30,458 nt of DNA from a virus. Under the pieces are notes generated by a model. It saw only the letters and a program-made list of their open reading frames with translations. It was not told the DNA's origin and ran no database searches. The stretch's first letter is position 1. Every line of letters starts with the position of its first letter. The stretch spans positions 1 through 30,458 of the IMG/VR virus record IMGVR_UViG_3300010883_000264; one strand, 5' to 3'. This document shows positions 13,583 to 23,258 of this stretch, piece after piece. Both the position numbers and the translations under genes were made by a program.

Positions 13583-13612
13583 CAAATATAATAAACGTTT
13601 ACCATTTATCAA
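13583..13612 (-). promoter_or_regulatory. Bacteroidota-type promoter inside the late region
   Basis: TTG at 13612-13610, 19 nt, TATATTTG at 13590-13583 on the minus strand. It overlaps the end of the 13599-13784 gene and faces the pair at 13524 and 13276. Confidence 0.7.
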
Positions 13613-13784
13613 CGGGGCATTTTCCTTCAAATTCTTTTGTTACACTTGTTTTTGCTTTTAATAGGCATTTACAAATTGAACATGAATCCGCTTTTATTAA
13701 TCCTAAAAACTTTTTTGATCGGTGTTTACATTTACCGCAAATTTTCAATCTTTTATTTTGTGTTGCTTTATCTACTAAAAACAT
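13599..13784 (-). CDS. Small zinc-ribbon-like protein
   Basis: 61 residues from ATG 13784, which follows the tape measure stop by one base (TAATATG); an upstream ATG at 13850 would lie inside the tape measure gene. Six Cys: C16 and C19 (CGKC), C35, C38 and C40 (CSICKC) and C56 in CPVDKW. This fits a compact zinc-binding domain. Proteins ending in CP-x-x-KW are found in Bacteroidota phages near tail genes. Role unknown. Confidence 0.85.
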   Translation of the reverse strand: MFLVDKATQNKRLKICGKCKHRSKKFLGLIKADSCSICKCLLKAKTSVTKEFEGKCPVDKW

Positions 13785-13785
13785 A

Positions 13786-16700
13786 TTAAAATGATATTCT
13801 TGATTCAATATTTTTAACGGTTCTTTGTGATCGTGTAACATCCGCTTCAACCATTAAAATTTGTTGGTTATTTAATTGATTTAATATTGCATCAATCATT
13901 GATGTGTCATTGCTTTCACGATCGGTTCCAAACACCATTCCACCATCCGCAAATTTACGTCCACCACCCGCAACATTCATATTGCTTAACATTGGTTTGA
14001 ACATTGCCGTTGATCTTTTATTTATTACCGCTTCCCCACCTTCTAATTCCACAACACGCCCACCCACCGCGAATTTTTCACCACCTTGTGAATGTGATTT
14101 TCCATTTACCATTCCACCTTGTGCAAAAAATGAATCGTTCATAATTCCGCCAAATTCCGCCGTTGGCGGTGCTTGTGCTTTAATAGTTGAAATTTGAATT
14201 GCGGTCATTGCTACACTTGCGGTCATTAAAATACCTTTTATAATTGCATCCGCAATAACATTTCCGGTTGCTTGGCCACCTAAAATTCCCATTATAGATT
14301 GGCCACCACTTATTAACGCTTGTGCAATTGCTAAATTTTGATCCTTTTTAAATTGTTCAATTTTTAATGTTAACATCTGCGCATCATGGGATGCGGTTAT
14401 TTCTTCAATCCTTGCATCCCGTTCTTCGGTTGTCATTACTTGTGCCTCCGCACTTTGTTCAAATTGTTTTATTTCTTGCGCTTGTGATCTTTCTATTATT
14501 CCTAATTTTGTATCCAATCGTTCTTGTTGTAATCCATTGAACGCACTTAAAATATCACTCACTTGTGATAATGTCATATCAATAGCCATTAACAAATCCT
14601 CACCCGTGAACGGTTCACCATTTTCATCCGTTCCAAACAACGCATCTTGCAAAAATCCACCTGATCCACCATCCGGTTTCATTCCATCCAAATTTGCTTG
14701 AAATCCAACCACCTCACCTTGTAACCTTTTAATATTTGCAACTTGTGCATCAGTTGATAAATCGGATGATTGTGCCGTTGCTAATGCCAAATCCAATTCC
14801 GCTTTTGCTATTTTCAAAGCTAATGAAATTCTTTGATATGCTAAATCCGCACCCGCAATTTCAAGATCCTTTAAAACCTTTAATTGTTTTTTATCAACGT
14901 CAATATTTTCCTGACCTTTTTTGCGCAAAACCTCCATTGCATCCACATTATCACCTAATGTTTTTGCAATTATTGCGTTTTGTTTTGCAATTGCATCATC
15001 TACAACCTTTAATTCCTTTTTACTTTTTATTAAATTATCCGTTGCCGTTTTTACTTTGGATGCGGTTTCGGTTTCTATTTCAACAATTCTTGCATTGACT
15101 TCTTCAACGGTTAATTTTTCGGTTTCTTTGTCGGCAAGAAATTTAGCCATTCTTTGCGCACCCAAAGTTGCTTGATTTTTCAATTCGGTTTCGGCAACCT
15201 TCACCGCATCCCCTAATTTTTGATATTCCGTTTTTAATTTTCCCGTTGAAAATGAACTTTTATTTTGCACCGTTGTTAATCCGGATAACACTTCGGATTG
15301 TGTTGCATAAACCGCCGTAATTGCATTTTCTAATTTTAAAACTTTCCCATCTTCAACCATTTTCGACATTTGTGCATTTGCTAAATCTTCGTTAACATCC
15401 GCAAGTTCGCTAATCAATCTAACACCCTCATTTATATTATCAATATTTTCAAAATCAGGAAATTCAAATTCCGGAACTTCAAGATCCGGTAAATCAAAAT
15501 CAGGTATTTCTATATTTGAATATGCATCCGTTACCAAAGTTCCTTGATCAATTATATCATTTGCCAAATCCGTCATTAATTTTTCATTGCCGGAACTCGC
15601 TTGATATCGTAATTTCTTATCCGCCTCAATTGTGTTTTCAAGGGATTCCAAACCATTTTTTTCACGTTCTAAATCTAACTTTGCAATTTTATCTTTTAAA
15701 ATATTTGCATCTTCTAAAATAGAAAGTTCAACTTTTTCAATTCCATTTCGTTTTGTTGTTAAATCAATTTGTTGTCTTATTAATTCGGTAACTTGTTCTT
15801 CGGAACTTTGTAAAATAATTTTTCTTTTGATTGCATCAACGGCATTATCATAACTTTTTTCTAACTGATCAATGATTGTTTTTTCATCTTGCAAATTAGA
15901 AATGTTTGATCCGGCAAGTTTATTGTAATCTTTTAACGCTCGTTCACGTTCTTCAATGGATAATGATGAACGTTTAATTGTTTCGGTTAATGCTTTTAAT
16001 TCTGAAATTTCCTTGCCTTGTTGCGCGGAATTTTTCTTTCTTATTTCACCAAGTTTATCAACGGCCTTTACTTGATCAATAGTTGCATCTGCTAAATCAT
16101 CCATTTCTTCGGCTGAATCACTCGCCGTTGCACCAAATTCCAATAACATTGATGCACCAACCGCCAATGCTGACGCCAATATTCCAAGTGGATTTGCTTT
16201 TATTGCCGTATTAAATCCAATGGTTGCCCATTTTGCAATTTTTACGGCGGTATTATATACAAATAATCCAACTTTTGATGCAACTAATGATGAAACGAAA
16301 GTTCCTTGCGCAATGGATGTTGCAACCATAACCAAACCATACGCACCCGCCCCAATTGCAACGTGTTTGAATACTTTAATCAATGAAGTTAACCCGCCAA
16401 ATAATAATGCAATTGAATCAACTATTATAGTAATAACCGGTTCCAAACCTTCAAACAATGCAATGGTAAATCCATCAACCGCACTTCCCGCTTCGTCCAA
16501 TGATCCTTGCATTGTATCACGCATAGTTTCGGCCAATGATTTTGCGGTTCCATCTGCTTCAACTAATTTTTCCGATAAAATTGCAATATCATCCGCACCA
16601 CTCACCATTGTTGCAAATGCCGTTACCGCACGTTTATCCGTTAACCCCAACATTTCTTCAACGTTGGTTCCATCCTCGTAAAGATTTTGCAAGGCCGGTA

Positions 16701-17793
16701 ACAAATCATCAATTGATTTAACGTTACCACCTAATTTTTGGGATAATGCGGAATTTGAATCTGCTAATTTTAAAAACACGCTTTTTAATGATGTTCCCGC
16801 CGTTGATGCTTCTAATCCCGCATCCGATAATTTACCCAAAATTGCCGTTGTTCCTTCTAATGAAAAACCAAGTTGTGCGGAAATTGCACCAACTTTTGGA
16901 AATGCCACATTGAATTTTTGTAAATCTAATGCGGAACTTTGAAACGCTTTCGCTAAAACATCGGTAACGTGTGTTGCTTCGGATGCCTCCATTTTATAAG
17001 AATTCAAAACAACACCAACCAATGTTCCGGTTTCGGCAATATCATTTCCAAATGCATATGCTAAATCCAATGTTGCTTCGGTCATTCCTTCAATTTCCGT
17101 TGCGTCAAATCCTAACTTTGAAAGTTCTTTTTGCAAAGATGCTACTTCACCCGCCGTGAATGCCGTTGTTGCACCAAGTTTTTTTGCGGTTGTGGTTAAC
17201 ATTTCCAATTCACTCGCGGTTGCACCACTAATTGCACCCACTTGTGCCATTTCAAATTGAAATTCCGTAAATGATCCCATTGCACGTGTGAATGCTTTGA
17301 ATGCTAATATTGCAATTCCAACCGCACTTGCAACACTCGTTATTGCTTGTTTATAATTTCCAACATTCCTTTGTTGCCTCCCCATTTGCGCATCCATTTG
17401 TTTTAACGCAACGGTGTTTGTTTTCACCTTTGCCGTTAATGCGGAAAATTCTTTTTTGTTTTTTCCTAATGGATCGGATAATTTCCGCGCTTGTGCGGTT
17501 AAATTTGCATTTGCTTTTGTTAATGAATCATATGATTTTGATGAATCTCCAACCGCTTTTGCGTTTTTTAATAAATCGGTTTTCCCTTTGTTTAATTCAC
17601 CCCGCAATCCCTTCAATTTTGTTTCGGCGGTAACAATTTTTGCATTGTATTTATCTTGTGATTCACCCGCGCTTTTTCCCTCTGCTTTTAATTTTTTTAA
17701 TTCGGCGGTTGTTGAATCAATTGATGTTTTTAACTTCACCATTGAATCCGTCCCCTCAACCCTAATATTTAAAATTGTATCTAATGTAGCCAT
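13786..17793 (-). CDS. Tail tape measure protein (TP901 family)
   Basis: 1335 residues. An N-terminal coiled coil (about 15-130) is followed by the TP901 core at about 170-420 (LGATTAFTAGEVASLQKELS, DLQKFNVAFPKVGAISAQLG). A Gly/Ala-rich hydrophobic stretch lies at about 445-550, long helices to about 1130, and another hydrophobic segment at about 1210-1240. It is the ruler that sets tail length and may enter the host membrane during DNA ejection. A four-unit tandem repeat lies at 15451-15510. It follows the largest tail gene and precedes small zinc and HTH genes. Confidence 0.95.
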   Translation of the reverse strand: MATLDTILNIRVEGTDSMVKLKTSIDSTTAELKKLKAEGKSAGESQDKYNAKIVTAETKLKGLRGELNKGKTDLLKNAKAVGDSSKSYDSLTKANANLTAQARKLSDPLGKNKKEFSALTAKVKTNTVALKQMDAQMGRQQRNVGNYKQAITSVASAVGIAILAFKAFTRAMGSFTEFQFEMAQVGAISGATASELEMLTTTAKKLGATTAFTAGEVASLQKELSKLGFDATEIEGMTEATLDLAYAFGNDIAETGTLVGVVLNSYKMEASEATHVTDVLAKAFQSSALDLQKFNVAFPKVGAISAQLGFSLEGTTAILGKLSDAGLEASTAGTSLKSVFLKLADSNSALSQKLGGNVKSIDDLLPALQNLYEDGTNVEEMLGLTDKRAVTAFATMVSGADDIAILSEKLVEADGTAKSLAETMRDTMQGSLDEAGSAVDGFTIALFEGLEPVITIIVDSIALLFGGLTSLIKVFKHVAIGAGAYGLVMVATSIAQGTFVSSLVASKVGLFVYNTAVKIAKWATIGFNTAIKANPLGILASALAVGASMLLEFGATASDSAEEMDDLADATIDQVKAVDKLGEIRKKNSAQQGKEISELKALTETIKRSSLSIEERERALKDYNKLAGSNISNLQDEKTIIDQLEKSYDNAVDAIKRKIILQSSEEQVTELIRQQIDLTTKRNGIEKVELSILEDANILKDKIAKLDLEREKNGLESLENTIEADKKLRYQASSGNEKLMTDLANDIIDQGTLVTDAYSNIEIPDFDLPDLEVPEFEFPDFENIDNINEGVRLISELADVNEDLANAQMSKMVEDGKVLKLENAITAVYATQSEVLSGLTTVQNKSSFSTGKLKTEYQKLGDAVKVAETELKNQATLGAQRMAKFLADKETEKLTVEEVNARIVEIETETASKVKTATDNLIKSKKELKVVDDAIAKQNAIIAKTLGDNVDAMEVLRKKGQENIDVDKKQLKVLKDLEIAGADLAYQRISLALKIAKAELDLALATAQSSDLSTDAQVANIKRLQGEVVGFQANLDGMKPDGGSGGFLQDALFGTDENGEPFTGEDLLMAIDMTLSQVSDILSAFNGLQQERLDTKLGIIERSQAQEIKQFEQSAEAQVMTTEERDARIEEITASHDAQMLTLKIEQFKKDQNLAIAQALISGGQSIMGILGGQATGNVIADAIIKGILMTASVAMTAIQISTIKAQAPPTAEFGGIMNDSFFAQGGMVNGKSHSQGGEKFAVGGRVVELEGGEAVINKRSTAMFKPMLSNMNVAGGGRKFADGGMVFGTDRESNDTSMIDAILNQLNNQQILMVEADVTRSQRTVKNIESRISF
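15451..15510. repeat. Four tandem 15-bp repeats in the tape measure gene
   Basis: Units at 15451, 15466, 15481 and 15496 encode, on the minus strand, EIPDF, DLPDL, EVPEF and EFPDF (residues about 762-781). The five-residue acidic/Pro/aromatic period may form an extended spacer in the helical rod. Confidence 0.85.
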
Positions 17794-17811
17794 AATTATT
17801 TATTATTTTTA

Positions 17812-20800
17812 TTAATCACCGATTGTTAAACGTGTGTAAAAATATGTTTGTGTTCTATTTACTCCACCTAAATTTTGCGGAACTCCGGTCATTACTTCAC
17901 GAAATTCATTTGTTACAACATCTTCATAATACACAACACCTCCCCCACCTTCACGAAAAATTCCATCCGCTTTAATTCCAAACGCCGTGCGACCATTTGC
18001 GGTAACTTCAACCGTGTTTTTTGATCTTGAATTATTGCCATCACCAATAACAATTTTGTTTGAATTGTTGATTAACTGATTATTCCCAATTGAAATTGAA
18101 CCCGCATTTACGTTTTGATTATCACCAATGTTTGATGATGTATTTCCACCCGTTACCGGTGCGCGAATTCCATCATCAAAATAATTTGTTGATGTGCTTT
18201 TACCTAAAACAATTGGTGCAAATTGTTTTGTTGCTAATGATGATGTGTTAACACCTTTGTTAAATAAAGGAATTCGTGTTTGATTAAACATCCCCAAACC
18301 GTTAATTACTTCATTACTTGATACTTTCCATTTTCCATTGTTTACCGGTTCCGCATTGAAATCCGTGTGTTGCCCCGTGTCATTTTCACCGCTACCATTG
18401 TTGATGTTTGGAAATGTGTTTTTTAATATTCGTGTGTTGGAATATTCATAAAGTTCAACTTTCGTTAACTCATTTTTCCCAACTTTAAAATCAATGATTT
18501 TGTTTAATATCCAATATGTATTTGCTTGGGGGGATTCAATAAAAATTAATTTTCTATAATCTAATGATGCAATATCATTTGATGTTAACATGGCATAAAT
18601 GGTTTTTATTTTTGGCCGTGATAACATTGAAAGAATATTTTGTTCCCAAAACATTTTATATAATCCCGCATTTTCTTCATATGGAACGGTTGATGGAAAT
18701 GCATTAATTTGTGAATCTTCAAAATATAATGATGGATTTGGATAACCCACATTGTTAAGTGAAAGTGAACCACCCAATGTTCCATCCTGATCACTATAAG
18801 TTCCCGCAAATGGATATTTATTTAAATCACTCCATTCATATGTTGTATCACCATCATTACCCCAACGCCACGTTGCAACACTTGATGCACCCGCAATTTG
18901 ATTTAACGGTTGCTCTCCATACCAAATTAATATGCGGGGTGCATAATCGTTTATTTTATTTGGTTGTTGCCAATTTTCGGAATTACTCCAAATGTGGGAA
19001 TATTCACCGTGAATAATTGGTAAAAACGGTTGCATGTATGAACCATTATTATTTGAAATTGTTTTATCATATGCATGATATGTTGGTGAATAAAATTCCG
19101 TTCCAATATTTTGATCTTCATTCACGTAAAGATCACCAAGATTTAAAGAATGTGAACCCAATTCACATTTTTGCGCCCTTCGTCTATTTCTTTCTTCAAC
19201 AAATCCATCCGTTGAATCATTTTCATATGTGAAACAAAGATTGCGTTTTAATGCATCATAAATAAATGTATTTGTGTGATCATTTAAATGATCCACTTTT
19301 TCAGTCCAATTAATAGCTTTGTCAGGTGATGCAAAGAAATTTCCACGTGGTTCAACAATTATTTCTTTTGTTGCTTCATTTGATTGCCAAAATAAATTGA
19401 ACATTCCCGTTAAACCATTTACCCAATCCAACTGTTTTGTATCACACGGCAACATTGATACAATATTTACGGAACCACCATCAATAATGTTAGGCAACAA
19501 ACCACCGTTAAATGTATTTGATTTAACACGGTATTTCATTTGTGTTAATCCAATTACCCTTTCACTACTCGCATTGGCACTTGTTGAACTATATCTTTTT
19601 TCACACGTTACTTCACTATAAACAAAAACCCTATCATTTCCACTTAAAATTTCAATTTGGATATTTGATAAACCCATTGATTCGGTTAAATCCACACCGG
19701 ATAATGGTGAATCTTCACAATAAAAAAAACTTTGCGTTGCCCCCGCCGGATTTAATTTACGTTTTGAATCTGATGCAACAATATGATATTTTCCCGTTGA
19801 TGCCTTGTAATGAATCAAATGCATATTAAAAACGTATGTTGTTCCACGCTTTATAATATCATATCCATCAAATCCCCCCGCATTATATGAACATGGATCA
19901 TTTGCACCTCCATTGCCCGTTCCACGATCATTAATATTTGATGGTGCTTCATCATATGGTTCAACCGGATTGTGTATTTCATATGCGTTTTCCATTTGTA
20001 ATTGTTGGGAACAATTAAATGCATATATACCCGCAAATGGAGATGAAAATGTTGCGGTGTCTAATATTACACCGGTTGTATTTGTAGGTGAACCGGTTTG
20101 TTGGAATATATCACAACTCACACATGTAAAATTCAAACCAATATTTGTATTTGGATTATCGCAATCATCCGTCCAATTCCACGGGATTCGCGGTTGTGAA
20201 CCTTGATAATCACCATAGCATCCCCAATACCAACCCGCAATTGTTCGCATATCCATTGATTGCAACCCACCAAAATTTGTTGGTGATTCATCATCAAATT
20301 TTGGTGAAAAATTTTGTGTTGTTATTAATCCGCTTGGATCGGAAATTGGTGTAACTAAAGCTAAATCATTCATTTGCCCGTGCCACGTGTTGCCAATTGC
20401 ACCGGCACAATCATTTGGTGTTCCGCTTGTATTATTATAATTCAACGGAATTTTCCAATCTGACCAATTTGATGTTGATGATTCATATTCAAATGCATAA
20501 TCCGTTAATACTGCAAGACTATTTACAAAATCTTGTTTTGGTAATAATGAAATTAAACGTTTGAACCATTCGGTTTCAAAAAAATCACTTATGATTGTAT
20601 ATCCTTGTTGCGCAAAAATACATTTAATCATATTGTAAATATAAAATGCCGGAGCCATGTCCGAAGGTGTAACCACCGCATCCCCATTTTGATTTTGATA
20701 ATTCCATTTTCCGGTATTTACCAAAGGATAAACAATATGCGTTCCCACTCCACCAATAATTTCACCCGCTTTATTAAATTGCCATGTATTTTCTATATCC

Positions 20801-21288
20801 GATTTTGAAAAATTAACAATGGTAGGATTTGCACCAAAAAATCCACCCGCATTAAAATCTATATCACACAAATTTAATTCGGACAAAGCATTTACCCACT
20901 TGTAATTTTCACCAAACACAACACATTCATAGGATTTTGGAATATTATTATACGTTGTTCCTTTAATATTAAATTGACCTTCTAAAACAATCAATCCATC
21001 CACATAAATTTGTGCGGAATATTCTTCAATATATTGATGTGATTCGTAAAGTGAATCCGAATAAAGATTTTTTAAAGTTGTGTTATTTAATTTGGTTGCG
21101 GGAATTGAAAACGTTTTTGAATATGAACCTTTTGATGATTCCGGATCTTGCACATCCTTAATTGAATATGTTATTGCTAATGGAAAATCCGTTGTTTGTT
21201 CAATGTCTAATTTTAGTTTTGTTCTAACATTTGTAACCGCATCAACATACGTAATAATAAATTCAATATTTGGGGGATTTTGTGCCAT
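17812..21288 (-). CDS. Large tail protein, Bacteroidota siphovirus type, with beta-roll C-terminus
   Basis: 1158 residues. The N-terminus (PLAITYSIKDVQDPESSKGS, then KTFSIPATKLNN) is a pattern I associate with Bacteroidota phage tail proteins at the tail tip or baseplate. The middle is aromatic-rich with many Asn and Trp, as in glycan-binding or hub proteins. Residues about 1075-1115 (NIGDNQNVNAGSISIGNNQL and so on) have short Gly-Asn repeats like the beta-rolls of trimeric adhesin heads. It probably forms the tail tip and may contact the host. Two-base gap to the upstream gene. Confidence 0.8.
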   Translation of the reverse strand: MAQNPPNIEFIITYVDAVTNVRTKLKLDIEQTTDFPLAITYSIKDVQDPESSKGSYSKTFSIPATKLNNTTLKNLYSDSLYESHQYIEEYSAQIYVDGLIVLEGQFNIKGTTYNNIPKSYECVVFGENYKWVNALSELNLCDIDFNAGGFFGANPTIVNFSKSDIENTWQFNKAGEIIGGVGTHIVYPLVNTGKWNYQNQNGDAVVTPSDMAPAFYIYNMIKCIFAQQGYTIISDFFETEWFKRLISLLPKQDFVNSLAVLTDYAFEYESSTSNWSDWKIPLNYNNTSGTPNDCAGAIGNTWHGQMNDLALVTPISDPSGLITTQNFSPKFDDESPTNFGGLQSMDMRTIAGWYWGCYGDYQGSQPRIPWNWTDDCDNPNTNIGLNFTCVSCDIFQQTGSPTNTTGVILDTATFSSPFAGIYAFNCSQQLQMENAYEIHNPVEPYDEAPSNINDRGTGNGGANDPCSYNAGGFDGYDIIKRGTTYVFNMHLIHYKASTGKYHIVASDSKRKLNPAGATQSFFYCEDSPLSGVDLTESMGLSNIQIEILSGNDRVFVYSEVTCEKRYSSTSANASSERVIGLTQMKYRVKSNTFNGGLLPNIIDGGSVNIVSMLPCDTKQLDWVNGLTGMFNLFWQSNEATKEIIVEPRGNFFASPDKAINWTEKVDHLNDHTNTFIYDALKRNLCFTYENDSTDGFVEERNRRRAQKCELGSHSLNLGDLYVNEDQNIGTEFYSPTYHAYDKTISNNNGSYMQPFLPIIHGEYSHIWSNSENWQQPNKINDYAPRILIWYGEQPLNQIAGASSVATWRWGNDGDTTYEWSDLNKYPFAGTYSDQDGTLGGSLSLNNVGYPNPSLYFEDSQINAFPSTVPYEENAGLYKMFWEQNILSMLSRPKIKTIYAMLTSNDIASLDYRKLIFIESPQANTYWILNKIIDFKVGKNELTKVELYEYSNTRILKNTFPNINNGSGENDTGQHTDFNAEPVNNGKWKVSSNEVINGLGMFNQTRIPLFNKGVNTSSLATKQFAPIVLGKSTSTNYFDDGIRAPVTGGNTSSNIGDNQNVNAGSISIGNNQLINNSNKIVIGDGNNSRSKNTVEVTANGRTAFGIKADGIFREGGGGVVYYEDVVTNEFREVMTGVPQNLGGVNRTQTYFYTRLTIGD

Positions 21289-21290
21289 AA

Positions 21291-22721
21291 TTAATTTCTT
21301 GGATTTCTTTGATTAACTGACATTTCAAATTTGAATTTTAATCTAACTAAATTATCATCCGTGTTTAATATCGGTGTTGATTCGCCCGTTATTACAATTG
21401 GAACAAATTTATACGGAACCAATAACGCATTTGTATTTGCAAGTGAATTTTGAATTAATAAATTTGAATCATTTTTTTCACGCAAATAAACCTCCGTTGA
21501 TGAAAACATTTCCGCAAAGAATTTAGCAAAATCCGGTTTCATTGGTTGCGTAGTAACCGAATAAGTAATTGTATTTTCATTTGACCAATTGCCCTTGCTG
21601 AATTGCATTGAATCCCCTAATGGAAAATATCCCAATGATTGTTCGTATTCCGTAAATTTATTTTTGGCGGATTTTTTAAATACTCCTTTACTTGTAACCT
21701 GATCAAACGCCCCTAACATATTTTTAAAACAAAAACGCAAATAACCACTATTTAAAATACAAGAACGATCAACTTTAAATGTTATTGTTGGCACATAAGT
21801 TAAATATGCACATGCTATTGGATCATTTGAAATGCTTGATTGAATATATACGGAATAATAACCAACTAAAGAAAAATTAGTTCCTTCACCAATATTTGGT
21901 GTTAAACTATTTTGCAAATCTCTAAATCCTATTGATACCGTTGTAAGGTTATCACTCACGGGAATAAGATCCGGAACATAATGTAAACTCAATGGTGCTT
22001 TATTAACATCATATGTAATTACCGATATTCTAAATTCGCAAATGTTATATGCTGACCAATCCGGAAAAAATCCCAACATGTATTGTTCAGTTTCGTGAAT
22101 ATCAATCCGCATTGTAACACCATCAAGTGGATGATTTGTTAAAAATAAATTTCTTTGATTTTGTTTTGATGGATTATATGCAATTGAATAATTATCAAAT
22201 ACGGATGTGAAATTTACACCGCTTTGCCCGTTAGATTCAACCAATTGATTTAAATATTTTTGTGTTGGTGAACCTTCGTGAATATAGAATAAATTTGAAT
22301 TTGTATATGCGGGATCCAAAACAATTAAACCCGTTGTTGCATCTAAATATTCACGTTGAAATTTCACACGAACTTTCCACCCCGCAATTTCACGCCAATC
22401 TTGAATTGCAAACGGTAATGCAAGTGTTGGATTTTGTCCTAATTTCCAATTATTCGGTGCATCGTTTAAAGTGTATTTTGTTTGTATGTTGAAAATCTCG
22501 GATGCATCAAAAATGAAATTATCCACGTTTGATAAATTCGGAGCCATTCTATATTTCGCACCAATTTGTGTTGTTATTAATCCGGTTGCCTGATCTATAT
22601 AATAACATGATGCAATAATGTTTGTTGTTGATGCGGTTGTTTCGGTAACATCAAAAACAATTGGAATTAATGTTGAACAAATTATATTTGTATCCGGTTG
22701 TGTGTTTATTACTATTGCCAT
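21291..22721 (-). CDS. Tail protein of the tip/baseplate region
   Basis: 476 residues, beta-rich throughout. The N-terminal segment (CSTLIPIVFDVTETTAS, then NFIFDASEIFNIQTKY) resembles proteins encoded next to the large tip protein in Bacteroidota siphophages. No enzymatic motif. Position between the neck-like and large tail proteins, with a one-base gap (TAATATGG) before it, suggests stoichiometric assembly with these. Not recognised beyond that. Confidence 0.65.
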   Translation of the reverse strand: MAIVINTQPDTNIICSTLIPIVFDVTETTASTTNIIASCYYIDQATGLITTQIGAKYRMAPNLSNVDNFIFDASEIFNIQTKYTLNDAPNNWKLGQNPTLALPFAIQDWREIAGWKVRVKFQREYLDATTGLIVLDPAYTNSNLFYIHEGSPTQKYLNQLVESNGQSGVNFTSVFDNYSIAYNPSKQNQRNLFLTNHPLDGVTMRIDIHETEQYMLGFFPDWSAYNICEFRISVITYDVNKAPLSLHYVPDLIPVSDNLTTVSIGFRDLQNSLTPNIGEGTNFSLVGYYSVYIQSSISNDPIACAYLTYVPTITFKVDRSCILNSGYLRFCFKNMLGAFDQVTSKGVFKKSAKNKFTEYEQSLGYFPLGDSMQFSKGNWSNENTITYSVTTQPMKPDFAKFFAEMFSSTEVYLREKNDSNLLIQNSLANTNALLVPYKFVPIVITGESTPILNTDDNLVRLKFKFEMSVNQRNPRN

Positions 22722-22722
22722 A

Positions 22723-23253
22723 TTAAATTATTATTTCAAAATTTTGTGCTAATCCATCCTTTAAAACTTTGATCACTTCGGATTCATAAATTTTGCTAAT
22801 CTTTTGAACTTCTAAATTAACCTTTTGTTCTGATTTTCTTATAAATCCCAATTTTGCTTTGTTCATTGGATTGCCTTTTCCATATCCACCACGTGATGTT
22901 GATGTTTGTTTGGTTGCAATTGCAAATGCTATTCCACGCACCGTGTCGTTATCACTTGCAATTCCTTTTACTTTTATCCAATTCATCAACCCTTGAATGT
23001 ATGCGGAATTACTTGCACCGCTTCGTGTTGATGCATCAAACGGCACATTTTCCGCACTCACTCCATATTCCACAACACGCCAATAAGAATTTCCTAAAAT
23101 TTTCAAATCAAAACTAAATGCACCCGTTGGTGTAATAAGGTGTTGAAATGAATTAATTAATGATCCGGATGCGTTACGCTTCAACGCAATCAATTCCAAA
23201 CCCAAAATAATTTGAATATCCGTTGCAACTTTTTTTACCGGTGATAAATTCAT
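22723..23253 (-). CDS. Neck / tail-completion-like protein (HK97 gp10-like)
   Basis: 176 residues. The order of features fits the gp10-like neck family: an N-terminal helix, ALKRNASGSLINSFQ, a beta strand with YWRVVEYG, then a helix of IKVKG type and a basic C-terminal helix. In HK97-type phages this protein sits between the connector and the tail tube. Here it is in the tail module, away from the portal. Assignment rests on pattern recognition. Confidence 0.6.
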   Translation of the reverse strand: MNLSPVKKVATDIQIILGLELIALKRNASGSLINSFQHLITPTGAFSFDLKILGNSYWRVVEYGVSAENVPFDASTRSGASNSAYIQGLMNWIKVKGIASDNDTVRGIAFAIATKQTSTSRGGYGKGNPMNKAKLGFIRKSEQKVNLEVQKISKIYESEVIKVLKDGLAQNFEIII

Positions 23254-23258
23254 TTTAA

